A stretch of DNA of 64,000 nt from Pseudidiomarina homiensis (GTDB lineage: Bacteria > Pseudomonadota > Gammaproteobacteria > Enterobacterales > Alteromonadaceae): assembly GCF_003987225.1 (NCBI RefSeq), contig NZ_PIPX01000001.1, positions 1,836,390 to 1,900,389 on the forward strand, read 5' to 3'. A program made the translations under genes and the position numbers. Shown one piece after another: positions 35,734 to 44,632 of this stretch. The notes under the pieces are model-generated. The model was not told the origin of the DNA and searched no databases. It saw only the letters and a program-made list of their open reading frames with translations. Each line of letters begins with the position of its first letter. Within the stretch, counting starts at the first letter, position 1.

Positions 35734-37110
35734 ATGATAAAAGCACATATTGCAGTTGTGGAAGACGACCCCGGTTTACGCGAGCTCCTTCATGAAGAAC
35801 TCGAAGCCGAAGGCTATCAGGTGCAGGCTTATGAAAGTGCCGAACTGTTTCTGCAAAGTGAACGGCGTGATACTGCACAACTCGTGATTAGTGATATTCG
35901 CTTGCCAGGAGCATCCGGAATGGAGTTGCTTGCCGAGTTGCAACGCCAGAGCGAGCGGCCGGCATTCATCTTGATTACTGCGTTTGGCACCGTATCGCAG
36001 GCGGTCGACGCCTTGAAGCAGGGCGCAGATGACTTTCTGACCAAGCCGCTCGACCTTGAACACCTATTGATGAGTGTCGCACGGGTTCTTGATTATCATC
36101 AGTTGCAGCGTGAAGTAGCGCATTACCGTTCACGCGGTGGTGCCGTGCTAGGTCCGGCGGGAATTGTCGGGGAAAGCCGAGTGATGCGGCAGCTGTACCA
36201 CACCATTGAACAGGTCGCACAAGCCGATGGTGCGGTGTTGATTCAGGGTGAAAGTGGCACCGGTAAAGAACTGGTCGCGCAGGCTTTGCATCAGTTGAGT
36301 CCGCGCGCCGAACAGCCGTTTCTGGCCGTAAACTGTGCTGGCATCCCGGCCGAATTGATGGAAAGTGAATTCTTTGGCCATGCCGCCGGAGCCTTCACAG
36401 GTGCGCAGCGAGAGCGTTCAGGGTTACTAAAAGAAGCTGACGGCGGAACGTTATTGCTCGACGAGATTGGTGAAATGCCGCTGCCGTTGCAGGCGAAATT
36501 GTTGCGGGTGCTACAAGAAGGAACTTTACGAGCGGTGGGTAGTGATCGTGAAGAGCAGGTCGACGTGCGCATCATCGCAGCGACGCACCAAAACCTTGAA
36601 GAACGGGTCAATGAGAACGCCTTTCGAGCTGACCTATTTTATCGCCTTGAGACATTTCGTATCGAAGTTCCGCCGTTACGCGAGCGTGGCAATGATCGCT
36701 TAGTCCTTGCCCAGCACTTTTTTGAGCAGCTACAGCAACAGCAAGATAAGCATGTAGTTGGGTTTTCTAATGCAGCACAAGCCTTATTGCAAACGTATTC
36801 TTTTCCGGGGAACGTCAGGGAGCTGCAAAATGCGATTGAACGCGCCTACACCTTTTGTGATGGTGAGCGAATCGAGCCGGAGCACTTTCCTGAGCGGATG
36901 CGAGAGCATGGCAATACTCCAATGGGCGTTGTTGCTTCAACCAGCGGTGCTGTGGAGGCTTGGCCAAGTCTGCAAGAAGTGCAGGAACGCTATGTGCAAG
37001 AAGTTTTGCAAGCCACTAACGGCAATAAGCAAAGTGCAGCTAAAATATTGGGGATCACGCGGCGAACCCTCTACCGATGGCTCGCCGACGACACTACCAA
37101 AGATAGTTGA
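35734..37110 (+). CDS. NtrC-family sigma54-dependent response regulator
   Basis: 458 residues. Receiver with acceptor Asp54 (VISDIRLPG), AAA+ domain with Walker A GESGTGKE (172-179), sigma54-contact loop GAFTGA (219-224), DEIGEMP, and a Fis-type HTH at the end (NGNKQSAAKILGITRRTLYRWL). Activates sigma54 promoters after phosphorylation by the upstream kinase. It starts 11 bases after the kinase gene (AGGGGGAGCG ribosome site). Its 3' end overlaps the convergent receptor gene by 17 bases. Targets are not identifiable here. Confidence 0.93.
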   Translation: MIKAHIAVVEDDPGLRELLHEELEAEGYQVQAYESAELFLQSERRDTAQLVISDIRLPGASGMELLAELQRQSERPAFILITAFGTVSQAVDALKQGADDFLTKPLDLEHLLMSVARVLDYHQLQREVAHYRSRGGAVLGPAGIVGESRVMRQLYHTIEQVAQADGAVLIQGESGTGKELVAQALHQLSPRAEQPFLAVNCAGIPAELMESEFFGHAAGAFTGAQRERSGLLKEADGGTLLLDEIGEMPLPLQAKLLRVLQEGTLRAVGSDREEQVDVRIIAATHQNLEERVNENAFRADLFYRLETFRIEVPPLRERGNDRLVLAQHFFEQLQQQQDKHVVGFSNAAQALLQTYSFPGNVRELQNAIERAYTFCDGERIEPEHFPERMREHGNTPMGVVASTSGAVEAWPSLQEVQERYVQEVLQATNGNKQSAAKILGITRRTLYRWLADDTTKDS

Positions 37111-39136
37111 TGCGCAGTCCGGCCTGTACTTCGCGACCTATGCCAGGCTCGAATGTGCGACCGCTACCCTGATTGACCACCACCGAACCAACATAATCTC
37201 GGTCGGTTAGGTTATGCAGTTTTAGCCAAGGTTGCAGCTGCATGTTGTTATGCCGCCAACTGTGCTGATAAGCCAAATGCCACAGCGTATGGCTCGGTGC
37301 AAAGACGCTATTGGCATCGTTGGCAGTAACCTCACCGCGATAGTCGCCGACAAGCTGTAGGCGTTGACGTTCGTTAGGTTGCCACGCCACTTGCCAATAG
37401 GCTTGCTGGCGCGCAATGCCGGGCAGGCGGGCGCCATTACTGTAGGTTGCATCAAGGTAGGTGGCACTGGCTCGCGTGCTCCAACGCTCAGCTAATTGCG
37501 CTTGCAGCTCAACTTCAACACCTTCCCGTGAGGTGTTTTCGGCATTCACATAGGTGGTACGGCCATCGTTGTTTTGATCGACGACGATTTCATTGCTGGT
37601 TTGAATATCAAACCAGATTACCCGCGCTTGTGCGGTATTCGTTTGCCATTTCAGTCCAGCTTCCCACTGTAAGTTATTGGCTGGACCGAGTTCGGTATTC
37701 AAGCCAGTACCGTCGTTGCGGTACGCAAGCTCGGTCAAGGTGGGCGTTTCAAAGCCAGCACCGCGACTCACATAAAATGAGAGTGCGTCATTAAGCGCGT
37801 AATTAAAACCGACCATCCAACTGGTTTCTTGCGTGTCTGCGGCACCGCTATCATCAGGATTTTCTGGGATAACATAAAAGTCATCGACGGCAAACTCAGT
37901 GTCGTTGTAACGCACTCCGCTTAACAGTTTCCAAGCGGGTGCTACCTGCCATTCAGCTAAGCCATACACCGACTTGGTGCGCACTACGCCGTCATCATTA
38001 CGACGTATTTCGCCGCGCTCGCCAAAATCATTAACGTAACCAAACCGACGGTCATTCTGTTCGGCAATTTGTAGGCCACTACTAAACTGCCACTCTGGCA
38101 GACGTAAAGGCCGCCATTGGTAATTGGCATTCATACCAATAAAGTCGCGACGTAGATCGATGACTGCGCCATCGCCGTTCAGATCGCTGCCAGGAAAAGG
38201 TAAATACTGTTCGACATCACGCCAGCCGCGCCAGAAAGTAGCCGTTGCTGAACGCTCGGCTGTGTCATGCTCAATACTCACCGAAGCTTGTTGGTGATGA
38301 ATACTTTTGCGGGTGTTAAAGGTGAAGGCTCGTTCGACCGTTTGCGTAGGGTCAGCGCGCCATGCATCTGGCGTAAGTGAACTTGGGTCCTGAAGGTGTG
38401 GCGCGTTGTTATTATCGAGACGCACGACGAGGCGAGTGGTGTCGTTCAGCTGCTGGTACCAGCGGGCCGCCACTTGGTGGCGCTCCGCACTATTGTGCGG
38501 ACGCGGGCCGTCGGTACTAAACGTCGCTGCGGCAAAACGCAAAGCGCTGTCCGTTTGTACTAGGTCTTGTTGGATAAAAAGCCGTTGGGTGTCATTGCCG
38601 CCTGCCATCAGATCAATTTGCGTCGCGGTAGTCCGCGGTGTAGCACTACGCCAATCAATGACACCGCCAGCGGCATTGCCATATAAGGCAGCTAATGGAC
38701 CACGGATAACTTGGACGTTATCAGGCTCATCTAACAGAATACTGGAGGTCTGCGCTTGCCCATCAGGCATGCTTAACGGTACGCCATCAAGTTGCAACAA
38801 CACGCCCCGTACGCCAAAAGCTGAACGCGCACCGAAACCGCGTAAGGTAATACGTGTATCTTGCGCATAATTGGCGCGCGAGTCACTTTGTACGCCAGCG
38901 ATACCGCCAAGCAGCTCGGCAGCGTCAATTCGCAAACCGGGAAGTTGCTGGTCAGTGGCTAAGTTGGTGACGGCGGCAGGCGTCGTCTGCGTGGAAGAAC
39001 GTTGATTGGCAGTAATTTCGATGCGTTCGATCGGTGCATTGTCAGCTTCTTGGGCGAAGCTTGCGCGAATACCTACAGGCAGAAAAACCATACTAGCGCT
39101 GGCTACAGCCAGCGCTAACTTCGATGGAAAGTGCAT
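37094..39136 (-). CDS. TonB-dependent receptor, PqqU(YncD)-like
   Basis: 680 residues with signal peptide (MHFPSKLALAVASASMVFLPVGIRASFAQ). From memory it follows E. coli YncD/PqqU closely: NYAQDTRITLRGFGARSAFGVRG, LDGVPLSMPDGQAQTSS, VIRGPLAALYGNAAGGVI, SRGAGFETPTLTELAYR, EIVVDQNNDGRTTYVNA, and DRDYVGSVVVNQGSGRTFEPG at the end. PqqU takes up the cofactor PQQ. Here the upstream gene, three bases away, encodes a PQQ-dependent dehydrogenase, which supports the same ligand. Identity with PqqU is inferred, not computed. Confidence 0.85.
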   Translation of the reverse strand: MHFPSKLALAVASASMVFLPVGIRASFAQEADNAPIERIEITANQRSSTQTTPAAVTNLATDQQLPGLRIDAAELLGGIAGVQSDSRANYAQDTRITLRGFGARSAFGVRGVLLQLDGVPLSMPDGQAQTSSILLDEPDNVQVIRGPLAALYGNAAGGVIDWRSATPRTTATQIDLMAGGNDTQRLFIQQDLVQTDSALRFAAATFSTDGPRPHNSAERHQVAARWYQQLNDTTRLVVRLDNNNAPHLQDPSSLTPDAWRADPTQTVERAFTFNTRKSIHHQQASVSIEHDTAERSATATFWRGWRDVEQYLPFPGSDLNGDGAVIDLRRDFIGMNANYQWRPLRLPEWQFSSGLQIAEQNDRRFGYVNDFGERGEIRRNDDGVVRTKSVYGLAEWQVAPAWKLLSGVRYNDTEFAVDDFYVIPENPDDSGAADTQETSWMVGFNYALNDALSFYVSRGAGFETPTLTELAYRNDGTGLNTELGPANNLQWEAGLKWQTNTAQARVIWFDIQTSNEIVVDQNNDGRTTYVNAENTSREGVEVELQAQLAERWSTRASATYLDATYSNGARLPGIARQQAYWQVAWQPNERQRLQLVGDYRGEVTANDANSVFAPSHTLWHLAYQHSWRHNNMQLQPWLKLHNLTDRDYVGSVVVNQGSGRTFEPGIGREVQAGLRINYLW

Positions 39137-39139
39137 AGT

Positions 39140-40291
39140 TTACTCGTCAGCGTTGCTAATACGAATGAGTTTACCGTTACGGTCGTCGGTGACAAGGTAG
39201 ATGGCCCCGTCAGGACCTTGCTCAATATCACGAATACGCTGTTTGATCAGGTCTTCGAACAGTGATTCTTCGTGCATCACGCGGTTGCCTTCAAGATCAA
39301 GACGCGCCACCTTCATGGTTTTCAATGCCGCAACAAGCGCATCACCCTGCCAAGCTGGGAACTCATCACCGGTGTAGAAGATCATGTTCGAGGTCGCAAT
39401 TGATGGCAACCAGTAATAGTGTGGTTGTACCGTGCCTTCAGCATGAGTTTGGTCGCTGATGATGCTGCCATCATAGTCCACACCATAGGTGGCGATCGGC
39501 CAACCATAATTCTCGCCAGCTTGTGGAATATTGATCTCGTCACCACCTTTCGGACCGTGCTCTACGGTCCACAATTCACCGCTATCAGGGTGAATGGCTG
39601 CACCTTGTACGTTGCGGTGGCCATAAGACCAAATTTCATCAAGGGCGTCGTCTTTACCGACAAACGGGTTATCTTCGGGGACCGTGCCATTTGGCCAAAT
39701 GCGCACCACTTTACCGTGATGGTTATCTAGCGTTTGGGCATCATCCATGGCGGAATAGCGATCGCCTAAGGTGATGAACAGGTAGCCGTCTGGTGAGAAC
39801 ACCAAACGTGAGCCGAAATGCGCGCCGCTTTTATATTTCGGGGCACCGCGGAAGATCACTTCGACCTCTTGTAAATTATTGCCAATCAGCTTGCCGCGGG
39901 CAACTGCTGTGCTGTTGCCTTCACCACCGTCAGGGTCGGCTTCGGAATAACTTAAGTAAACATAGTTGTTGTCATTAAAGTTCGGGTCGATAGCCACGTC
40001 GAGTAGACCGCCTTGGCTTTTATAAACGACATCAGGAACACCGGTAATGGCGTCACTGATCACGCCGTTCATGCCGACACGGCGCAGCGTGCCCGACTTT
40101 TCAGTAACCAAGGCTTCATCACCGTTGGGCAAAAAGGCAATGCCCCACGGAAAGCTTAAGCCTTCGGCGATAGTGGTCGCCTCAACTTTATGACGTTCCG
40201 TTTGCGCAGTTTCAGCGCTGGCGCTGCTGGCAAAGACGAGGCTCGCAGTAGCGAGGGCTAAAGCGGCGGGTTTGAACATGCTGTGCAACAT
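39140..40291 (-). CDS. PQQ-dependent soluble aldose sugar dehydrogenase (YliI/Asd-like)
   Basis: 383 residues with a signal peptide (FKPAALALATASLVFASSASAE), so periplasmic. The six-bladed propeller is typical: GLSFPWGIAFLPNGDEALVTEKSGTL, GGLLDVAIDPNF, SGAHFGSRLVFSPDGYLFITLGDR, DEIWSYGHRNVQGAAIHPDSGELWTVEHGPKGGDEINI. It oxidises aldoses or other sugars using PQQ and needs the cofactor from outside or from synthesis. It is followed after 3 bases by the PqqU-like receptor gene, so it forms a cofactor import and use operon. No pqq synthesis genes appear in this window. Confidence 0.92.
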   Translation of the reverse strand: MLHSMFKPAALALATASLVFASSASAETAQTERHKVEATTIAEGLSFPWGIAFLPNGDEALVTEKSGTLRRVGMNGVISDAITGVPDVVYKSQGGLLDVAIDPNFNDNNYVYLSYSEADPDGGEGNSTAVARGKLIGNNLQEVEVIFRGAPKYKSGAHFGSRLVFSPDGYLFITLGDRYSAMDDAQTLDNHHGKVVRIWPNGTVPEDNPFVGKDDALDEIWSYGHRNVQGAAIHPDSGELWTVEHGPKGGDEINIPQAGENYGWPIATYGVDYDGSIISDQTHAEGTVQPHYYWLPSIATSNMIFYTGDEFPAWQGDALVAALKTMKVARLDLEGNRVMHEESLFEDLIKQRIRDIEQGPDGAIYLVTDDRNGKLIRISNADE

Positions 40292-40378
40292 TGTGTGCTC
40301 CTTAAGTTCTGTAGCGTACCCATTACTATAGTCAAATTCGTGATTTGGATTGCTTTTTTTATCTGCAATGCGACCGAA

Positions 40379-41293
40379 TTACTGCAAAGTGCGTTCAGGC
40401 AACAAGTCGGCAATGATTTCAGCAAGCTTGCGAAATGTTTGTCGGCGGTTTGTCGTTGAACGGTAAATTAAACCAATATCGCGAGCCGCTTGTTGTCCTT
40501 TAGGTTGTAAGGCAACAAGGTCAGTGCCATTCAGAATGCCGCGGTCAATGGCCATCTGCGGGATAAAGGTTGCGCCGAGTCCGGCGTCAGCCATTTGTAC
40601 AAGGCTATGTAAGCTGGTTGCGGTAAACGGATTAATTTTACTCGAGTCGGCTAATTCACAGGCCGCGACAGCGTGGCCAGTTAAGCAATGCTCTTTCTCT
40701 AGTAAAAAAATCGATTCGTCGGGTAACTGATCATAGGCCACCGGTTCTTGCAAGTTGTCAGCAAGCGACTTATGCATAACCAGCTTGAACGGGTCGCGCC
40801 CGAGCAAATAACTTTGATTACCCTGAATATCCATCGGTAAAGCAAGAATGAGCACATCTAGTTCACCGTTGCGGAGTAACTGCAGCAGGTTGGCGGTGGT
40901 GTCCTCACGAATATTAAGGTGCAGCTGTGGATGATGCTGATGCACAAACTTACTCAGTTCACCAAGCAAAAACGGCGCAATGGTGGGGATGCAGCCCAAG
41001 CGCAGCGGTCCCTCCATGGTTTTACCTTGGCTTTGGGCAAAATGTAGCAATTCTTCAGTTTCGGTAAGGATCTTACGCGCTTGTCTGACGACTTCTTCGC
41101 CCATGCCAGTGAACAAGAAGGATTTATGGTCACGTTCAATCAGCTGGCAGCCCAATTGCTCTTCTAGGTTTTGAATACCGCTACTGAGTGTTGACTGGCT
41201 GACGTGACAGGCTTGTGCCGCCCGATTAAAGTTTTGGTGCTGATGCAGCGCCAGCAAATAGCTCAAGTTTTTTAAGCTTGGTAACTTACTCAT
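40379..41293 (-). CDS. oxyR: Peroxide-sensing LysR-type regulator OxyR
   Basis: 304 residues from ATG 41293, behind GGGGGAT; a longer frame has no ribosome site. LysR HTH (NFNRAAQACHVSQSTLSSGIQNLEEQLG) and the effector domain with Cys203 and Cys212 in KEHCLTGHAVAACEL, the exact C-x8-C spacing of the redox switch (Cys199/Cys208 in E. coli). Peroxide forms the disulfide and activates the regulon. It is divergent from ahpC, the expected target, and its own gene would be autoregulated from the same region. Confidence 0.95.
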   Translation of the reverse strand: MSKLPSLKNLSYLLALHQHQNFNRAAQACHVSQSTLSSGIQNLEEQLGCQLIERDHKSFLFTGMGEEVVRQARKILTETEELLHFAQSQGKTMEGPLRLGCIPTIAPFLLGELSKFVHQHHPQLHLNIREDTTANLLQLLRNGELDVLILALPMDIQGNQSYLLGRDPFKLVMHKSLADNLQEPVAYDQLPDESIFLLEKEHCLTGHAVAACELADSSKINPFTATSLHSLVQMADAGLGATFIPQMAIDRGILNGTDLVALQPKGQQAARDIGLIYRSTTNRRQTFRKLAEIIADLLPERTLQ

Positions 41294-41344
41294 CGAATCC
41301 CCCACGATGTCGGAACCTGTTCTCAAGGTTCAATCATATTTTCC

Positions 41345-41357
41345 GATTACTATAATC
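41345..41357 (+). promoter_or_regulatory. Likely ahpC promoter with palindrome
   Basis: GATTACTATAATC is a perfect 13-base palindrome containing a perfect -10 hexamer TATAAT (41351-41356). The -35 (GTTCAA-like, 41328-41333) is poor, as expected for an activator-dependent promoter under OxyR. The start would leave a leader of about 120 bases before ahpC. Confidence 0.5.
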
Positions 41358-41482
41358 CGTTTTATTCGTTTTAACAAATCCATCCTACCCCCTATCATTC
41401 TCCCCGTACCGAGATGGCGTAACACGAAACGCCACCCGATTTCTTATTTAACACTTAACGCTTAATCAAGGAGTACACCTAT

Positions 41483-42028
41483 ATGTTAACCGTAGGCGAT
41501 AAATTACCAGAGTTTTCAGTTGTAGCAGCGAAGCCTGGCTTCAATATGCCAGAAGAAAATGGCGAGAGCGCGTTTGAAACCATCACCAACGACAGCTTTG
41601 CAGGCAAGTGGAAAATCATTTTCTTCTATCCGAAAGATTTTACTTTCGTTTGCCCAACTGAAATCGTTGAGTTCGCGAAATTGAACGAAGAATTTGCTGA
41701 CCGTGATGCAGTGGTATTGGGCGGCAGCACCGATAACGAATTCGTTAAGCTGGCATGGCGTCGTGAGCACCCAGACCTGAAAAGCTTGAACCAGTACTCA
41801 TTCGCTGACAATGGTTCATTGGTTGATGGCTTGGGCGTACGTGACAAAGCAGAGAACGTAGCATTGCGCGCAACTTTCGTAGTTGATCCGCACGGCGTAA
41901 TCCAACACGTGTCGGTGAACAACCTGAACGTCGGTCGTAACCCAGCTGAAATCCTGCGTATCTTGGACGGTTTGCAAACTGACGAGCTGTGCCCATGTAA
42001 CCGCGCAGTTGGTGGCGACACCCTGTAA
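41483..42028 (+). CDS. ahpC: Peroxiredoxin AhpC (mycobacterial-type, Cys-x-Cys)
   Basis: 181 residues. Peroxidatic Cys57 in KDFTFVCPTEIVEF. Near the C-terminus DELCPCNRAV gives Cys170 and Cys172, the C-x-C of the AhpC class that is reduced by AhpD (as in M. tuberculosis Cys174/Cys176), rather than by AhpF. The following gene is indeed ahpD. It removes peroxides. AAGGAGT precedes the start; OxyR is divergent, so regulation by peroxide is expected. Confidence 0.95.
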   Translation: MLTVGDKLPEFSVVAAKPGFNMPEENGESAFETITNDSFAGKWKIIFFYPKDFTFVCPTEIVEFAKLNEEFADRDAVVLGGSTDNEFVKLAWRREHPDLKSLNQYSFADNGSLVDGLGVRDKAENVALRATFVVDPHGVIQHVSVNNLNVGRNPAEILRILDGLQTDELCPCNRAVGGDTL

Positions 42029-42030
42029 GC

Positions 42031-42060
42031 GACATCATTACCCCCACATTTGATGATGTC
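42031..42060 (+). other. Stem-loop after ahpC
   Basis: GACATCAT / ATGATGTC perfect 8-base stem with a 14-base loop, starting just after the ahpC stop. It precedes the true terminator and could protect or process the ahpC transcript end. Confidence 0.5.
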
Positions 42061-42066
42061 ACTTTG

Positions 42067-42092
42067 AGTGCCGCTTCGGCGGCACTTTTTTT
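42067..42092 (+). terminator. Intrinsic terminator between ahpC and ahpD
   Basis: AGTGCCGC-TTCG-GCGGCACT with a UUCG tetraloop and a T7 tract. Only 12 bases (the ribosome site ACGGAGG) separate it from the ahpD start, so ahpD depends on read-through or processing, giving less AhpD than AhpC. Confidence 0.9.
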
Positions 42093-42104
42093 ACGGAGGA
42101 ATTT

Positions 42105-42632
42105 ATGAGCATTGCAGATTATAAACAAGGCTTGGGCGACCACGGTAAAGACACCAAATTGAACTTGTCGAGCATTTTCGGCAATGTCGATACCTCTGGC
42201 ATGACCCCAACCCAATTTTACGGTACCGCTTTATCACTCGCCTATGCGATTGGTGATGACGCGTTGACGGCTGCAGTTTCAGCCGAAGCCGAAGGCAAAA
42301 TTGAAGAAAACGTTGTTGGTGCAGCAAAACTTGCCGCGACCTTGATGGCGATGAACAACGTTTATTATCGTTTTTTACACCTGAGCAGCGATAAGCAGTT
42401 CAGTAAAATGCCAGCAGGCCTACGCATGAACGGCATGGCGAATCCTGGTGTTGATAAAGCAGATTTCGAGTTGTACTCACTTGCCGTTTCTGCACTAAAC
42501 GGCTGTGGAATGTGCATTGATTCACACGTAGGCGTCTTGCTGAAGCATGATATTTCTGCACAAGTGATTCAAAACTCGATCAAAATGGCTGCGGTACTTA
42601 ACGCTGCAGCAACAGCGCGCCGAATCGCTTAA
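42105..42632 (+). CDS. ahpD: Alkyl hydroperoxide reductase AhpD
   Basis: 175 residues. Active site Cys134 and Cys137 with His141 (NGCGMCIDSH) and Glu122 (ADFELYSL), the same arrangement as M. tuberculosis AhpD (Cys130/133, His137, Glu118). It reduces AhpC, normally using lipoyl proteins. The gene is preceded by GGAGG and, unusually, by a terminator 12 bases upstream. The order ahpC-ahpD with divergent oxyR makes a peroxide defence unit. Confidence 0.93.
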   Translation: MSIADYKQGLGDHGKDTKLNLSSIFGNVDTSGMTPTQFYGTALSLAYAIGDDALTAAVSAEAEGKIEENVVGAAKLAATLMAMNNVYYRFLHLSSDKQFSKMPAGLRMNGMANPGVDKADFELYSLAVSALNGCGMCIDSHVGVLLKHDISAQVIQNSIKMAAVLNAAATARRIA

Positions 42633-42720
42633 AAAATATTCGGCTGCAGTCACATGTTTGTCATAGTCGTGCGGTAGATTACCCATCGACTTCCCTGAGA
42701 TCTGGTTGTTATACCCTTTC

Positions 42721-42748
42721 GCCCGGCCTTCGCGCCGGGCTTTTTTTT
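42721..42748 (+). terminator. Intrinsic terminator after ahpD
   Basis: GCCCGGC-CTTCGC-GCCGGGC followed by eight T. It lies about 90 bases after ahpD; the space between shows no other clear feature. Confidence 0.9.
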
Positions 42749-42772
42749 GCTTCGCTATTCGTGGATTGTGGT

Positions 42773-42795
42773 AGCCCGTAGTTCTACTACGGGTT
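42773..42795. repeat. REP-like palindromic element
   Basis: CCCGTAG-TTCTA-CTACGGG with partial extension of the stem by flanking AG/TT. It lies between the ahpD terminator and the GNAT gene and has no T tract on its plus side, so it is not a terminator. Short GC-capped palindromes like this are typical of dispersed REP-type repeats. Confidence 0.4.
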
Positions 42796-42813
42796 AAACT
42801 CTCCTTTTCGTCC

Positions 42814-43356
42814 ATGTTTATCTATTCTATGCAATTAATACTGCCATCAGCGGAGTACCAAGCCAGCTATTGCGCCTACATCACGGAACTAGGTGACGAA
42901 GAACGCTACCCGTTTCCGCTGGATTTTGACCATCAGAACTTCGGCGCTATGCTGGCGCGCATTGAAGCCTTCCGCCAAGGCGAAGACTTACCGCAGGGAT
43001 ATGCCGCAAGCACGACCTATTGGCTAATCGATAATGACGAACTCATCGGCGTCAGCAACCTCCGACATTACCTAACGCCGCAAATCGAACGCGCAGGTGG
43101 ACACATCGGCTTAGGCATTCGCCCCAGTCACCGCGGGCAAGGCCTCGGCACGCTCTTGCTAAAGCTGACCCTTGAGCAAGCTCAGCAAAGAGGCATCCAC
43201 GAGGTCCATATCCACTGCGAGAAAAGTAATCCAGCGTCAGCGGCGATGATCCTCGCGAATGGCGGCAAACTACACTCCGAAATCACCGACGCCACCCACG
43301 AGTCGGTCATTCAACGCTACCGCATCCCACTTGCCCAATCCCCCCTCAGTAACTAA
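42814..43356 (+). CDS. GNAT-family acetyltransferase
   Basis: 180 residues. The acetyl-CoA site is RPSHRGQGLGTLLLKL (R/Q-x-x-G-x-G/A pattern), preceded by GGHIGLGI. The N-terminus QLILPSAEYQASYCAYITEL resembles the YafP/YjdJ-style group. Substrate unknown. No clear ribosome site precedes ATG 42814 or the next ATG at 42829. The following hydrolase gene begins 43 bases downstream. Confidence 0.85.
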   Translation: MFIYSMQLILPSAEYQASYCAYITELGDEERYPFPLDFDHQNFGAMLARIEAFRQGEDLPQGYAASTTYWLIDNDELIGVSNLRHYLTPQIERAGGHIGLGIRPSHRGQGLGTLLLKLTLEQAQQRGIHEVHIHCEKSNPASAAMILANGGKLHSEITDATHESVIQRYRIPLAQSPLSN

Positions 43357-43399
43357 GCTTTTGTTAGCAAACAGCAAACATCGAGTTTCAAGGAGTACT

Positions 43400-44632
43400 A
43401 TGCAGATTAATTGCGAACGTCTGAAAGCTAACCTCATCGAACTCTCCAAAATTGGCTACAACGAAGAAGATCGCGGCATCTATCGGCCGGGTTATAGCGA
43501 TGCCGATATGGAAAGCCGGCGCTGGCTGCAAGAAAAAGCCAAAGCAGCCGGTTATGAAACCTATATGGACGGCGCGGGCAATGTGTTCTTCGGCCGTGGG
43601 GAACTCAATAAGCCAGCAGTATTGATGGGCTCACACATTGATTCGGTGCCTGCGGGCGGTATTTTCGACGGCTCACTTGGCGTTTTAGCTGCGCTAGAAG
43701 TCATGCAGACCCTGGATGAAAACCAAGTGGTGACCGAAACACCAGTTTGGGGTGTAGCCACCGCAGAAGAAGAAGGGCGTTTCGGTGGCATGCTTGGCGC
43801 CCAAGCGATTTCTGGCAAGCTCAACCCTGACTGGATTATGTCTGCGCATGACGCTGACGGTGTGTATTTAAAAGATGCCATGGCTGCGCAAGGCTTAAAT
43901 GCGATGGATGCACTCGATGCAGCATGGCGGCCCGAACAACTTAAAGCTTATCTTGAACTACACATTGAACAGGGCCCAGTTTTATTCCAAGAAAATCTGC
44001 AAATTGGTGTCGTTGAAGGTATTTCCGGCGTGTTTAAGTGGATTGTCCACTTAAAAGGCAAGGCCGACCACGCTGGCACAGCACCCATGGATATGCGCAG
44101 CGATGCTTTTATGGGACTTGCCGACTTTGCTCACGAAATTGAGCGTATCATCGCCGAAAACGGTACCGACAAAACGCGTATCACTGTGGGTAAAGTCGAG
44201 CTGAAACCAGGTTATCCACATACGGTGGCAGGCGAAGCTATTTTTACCATTGTCGGTCGCGACATGGACGAAGAGGTTATGAAAGAAGTCGCCAACGCTT
44301 GTCGTAAAGCTCTGTCGGCGATTGCTCGCAAACATCGACTGATGTTCGAATACGAACAATCCAGCTGGTTAGCCCCTAAACCCTGCTCGGCAAAACTTAC
44401 CGATCTCATTGAAGAGCAAGTCAAAGCGCTCGATTACAGTTATTTGCGAATGCCCAGTGGTGCCGGTCACGACACGCAGTTTTTGTCCGAAATCACCGAC
44501 GCAGGCCTGATTTTTATCCCTTCAGTCAATGGCGTGAGTCATGCTCCCGATGAGTGGTCGCATTGGCATGACATTGAAGCGGGTACCAATGTATTGTTGC
44601 ATTCGGTCTTAGCTAACTTAGCCGAGAACTAA
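43400..44632 (+). CDS. M20-family Zn-dependent hydrolase (carbamoylase / allantoate amidohydrolase-like)
   Basis: 410 residues from ATG 43400 (AAGGAG upstream); the open frame extends farther up through the GNAT gene without a start. Metal-site motifs: GSHIDSVPAGGIFDGSLG, TAEEEGRFGGMLGA, LHIEQGPVLFQE, HAGTAPMDMRSDA and SGAGHDTQFL. These are the hallmarks of N-carbamoyl-L-amino-acid hydrolase, ureidoglycolate and allantoate amidohydrolases. Exact substrate cannot be assigned. It is convergent with the response-regulator gene (CTAA stop overlap). Confidence 0.9.
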   Translation: MQINCERLKANLIELSKIGYNEEDRGIYRPGYSDADMESRRWLQEKAKAAGYETYMDGAGNVFFGRGELNKPAVLMGSHIDSVPAGGIFDGSLGVLAALEVMQTLDENQVVTETPVWGVATAEEEGRFGGMLGAQAISGKLNPDWIMSAHDADGVYLKDAMAAQGLNAMDALDAAWRPEQLKAYLELHIEQGPVLFQENLQIGVVEGISGVFKWIVHLKGKADHAGTAPMDMRSDAFMGLADFAHEIERIIAENGTDKTRITVGKVELKPGYPHTVAGEAIFTIVGRDMDEEVMKEVANACRKALSAIARKHRLMFEYEQSSWLAPKPCSAKLTDLIEEQVKALDYSYLRMPSGAGHDTQFLSEITDAGLIFIPSVNGVSHAPDEWSHWHDIEAGTNVLLHSVLANLAEN

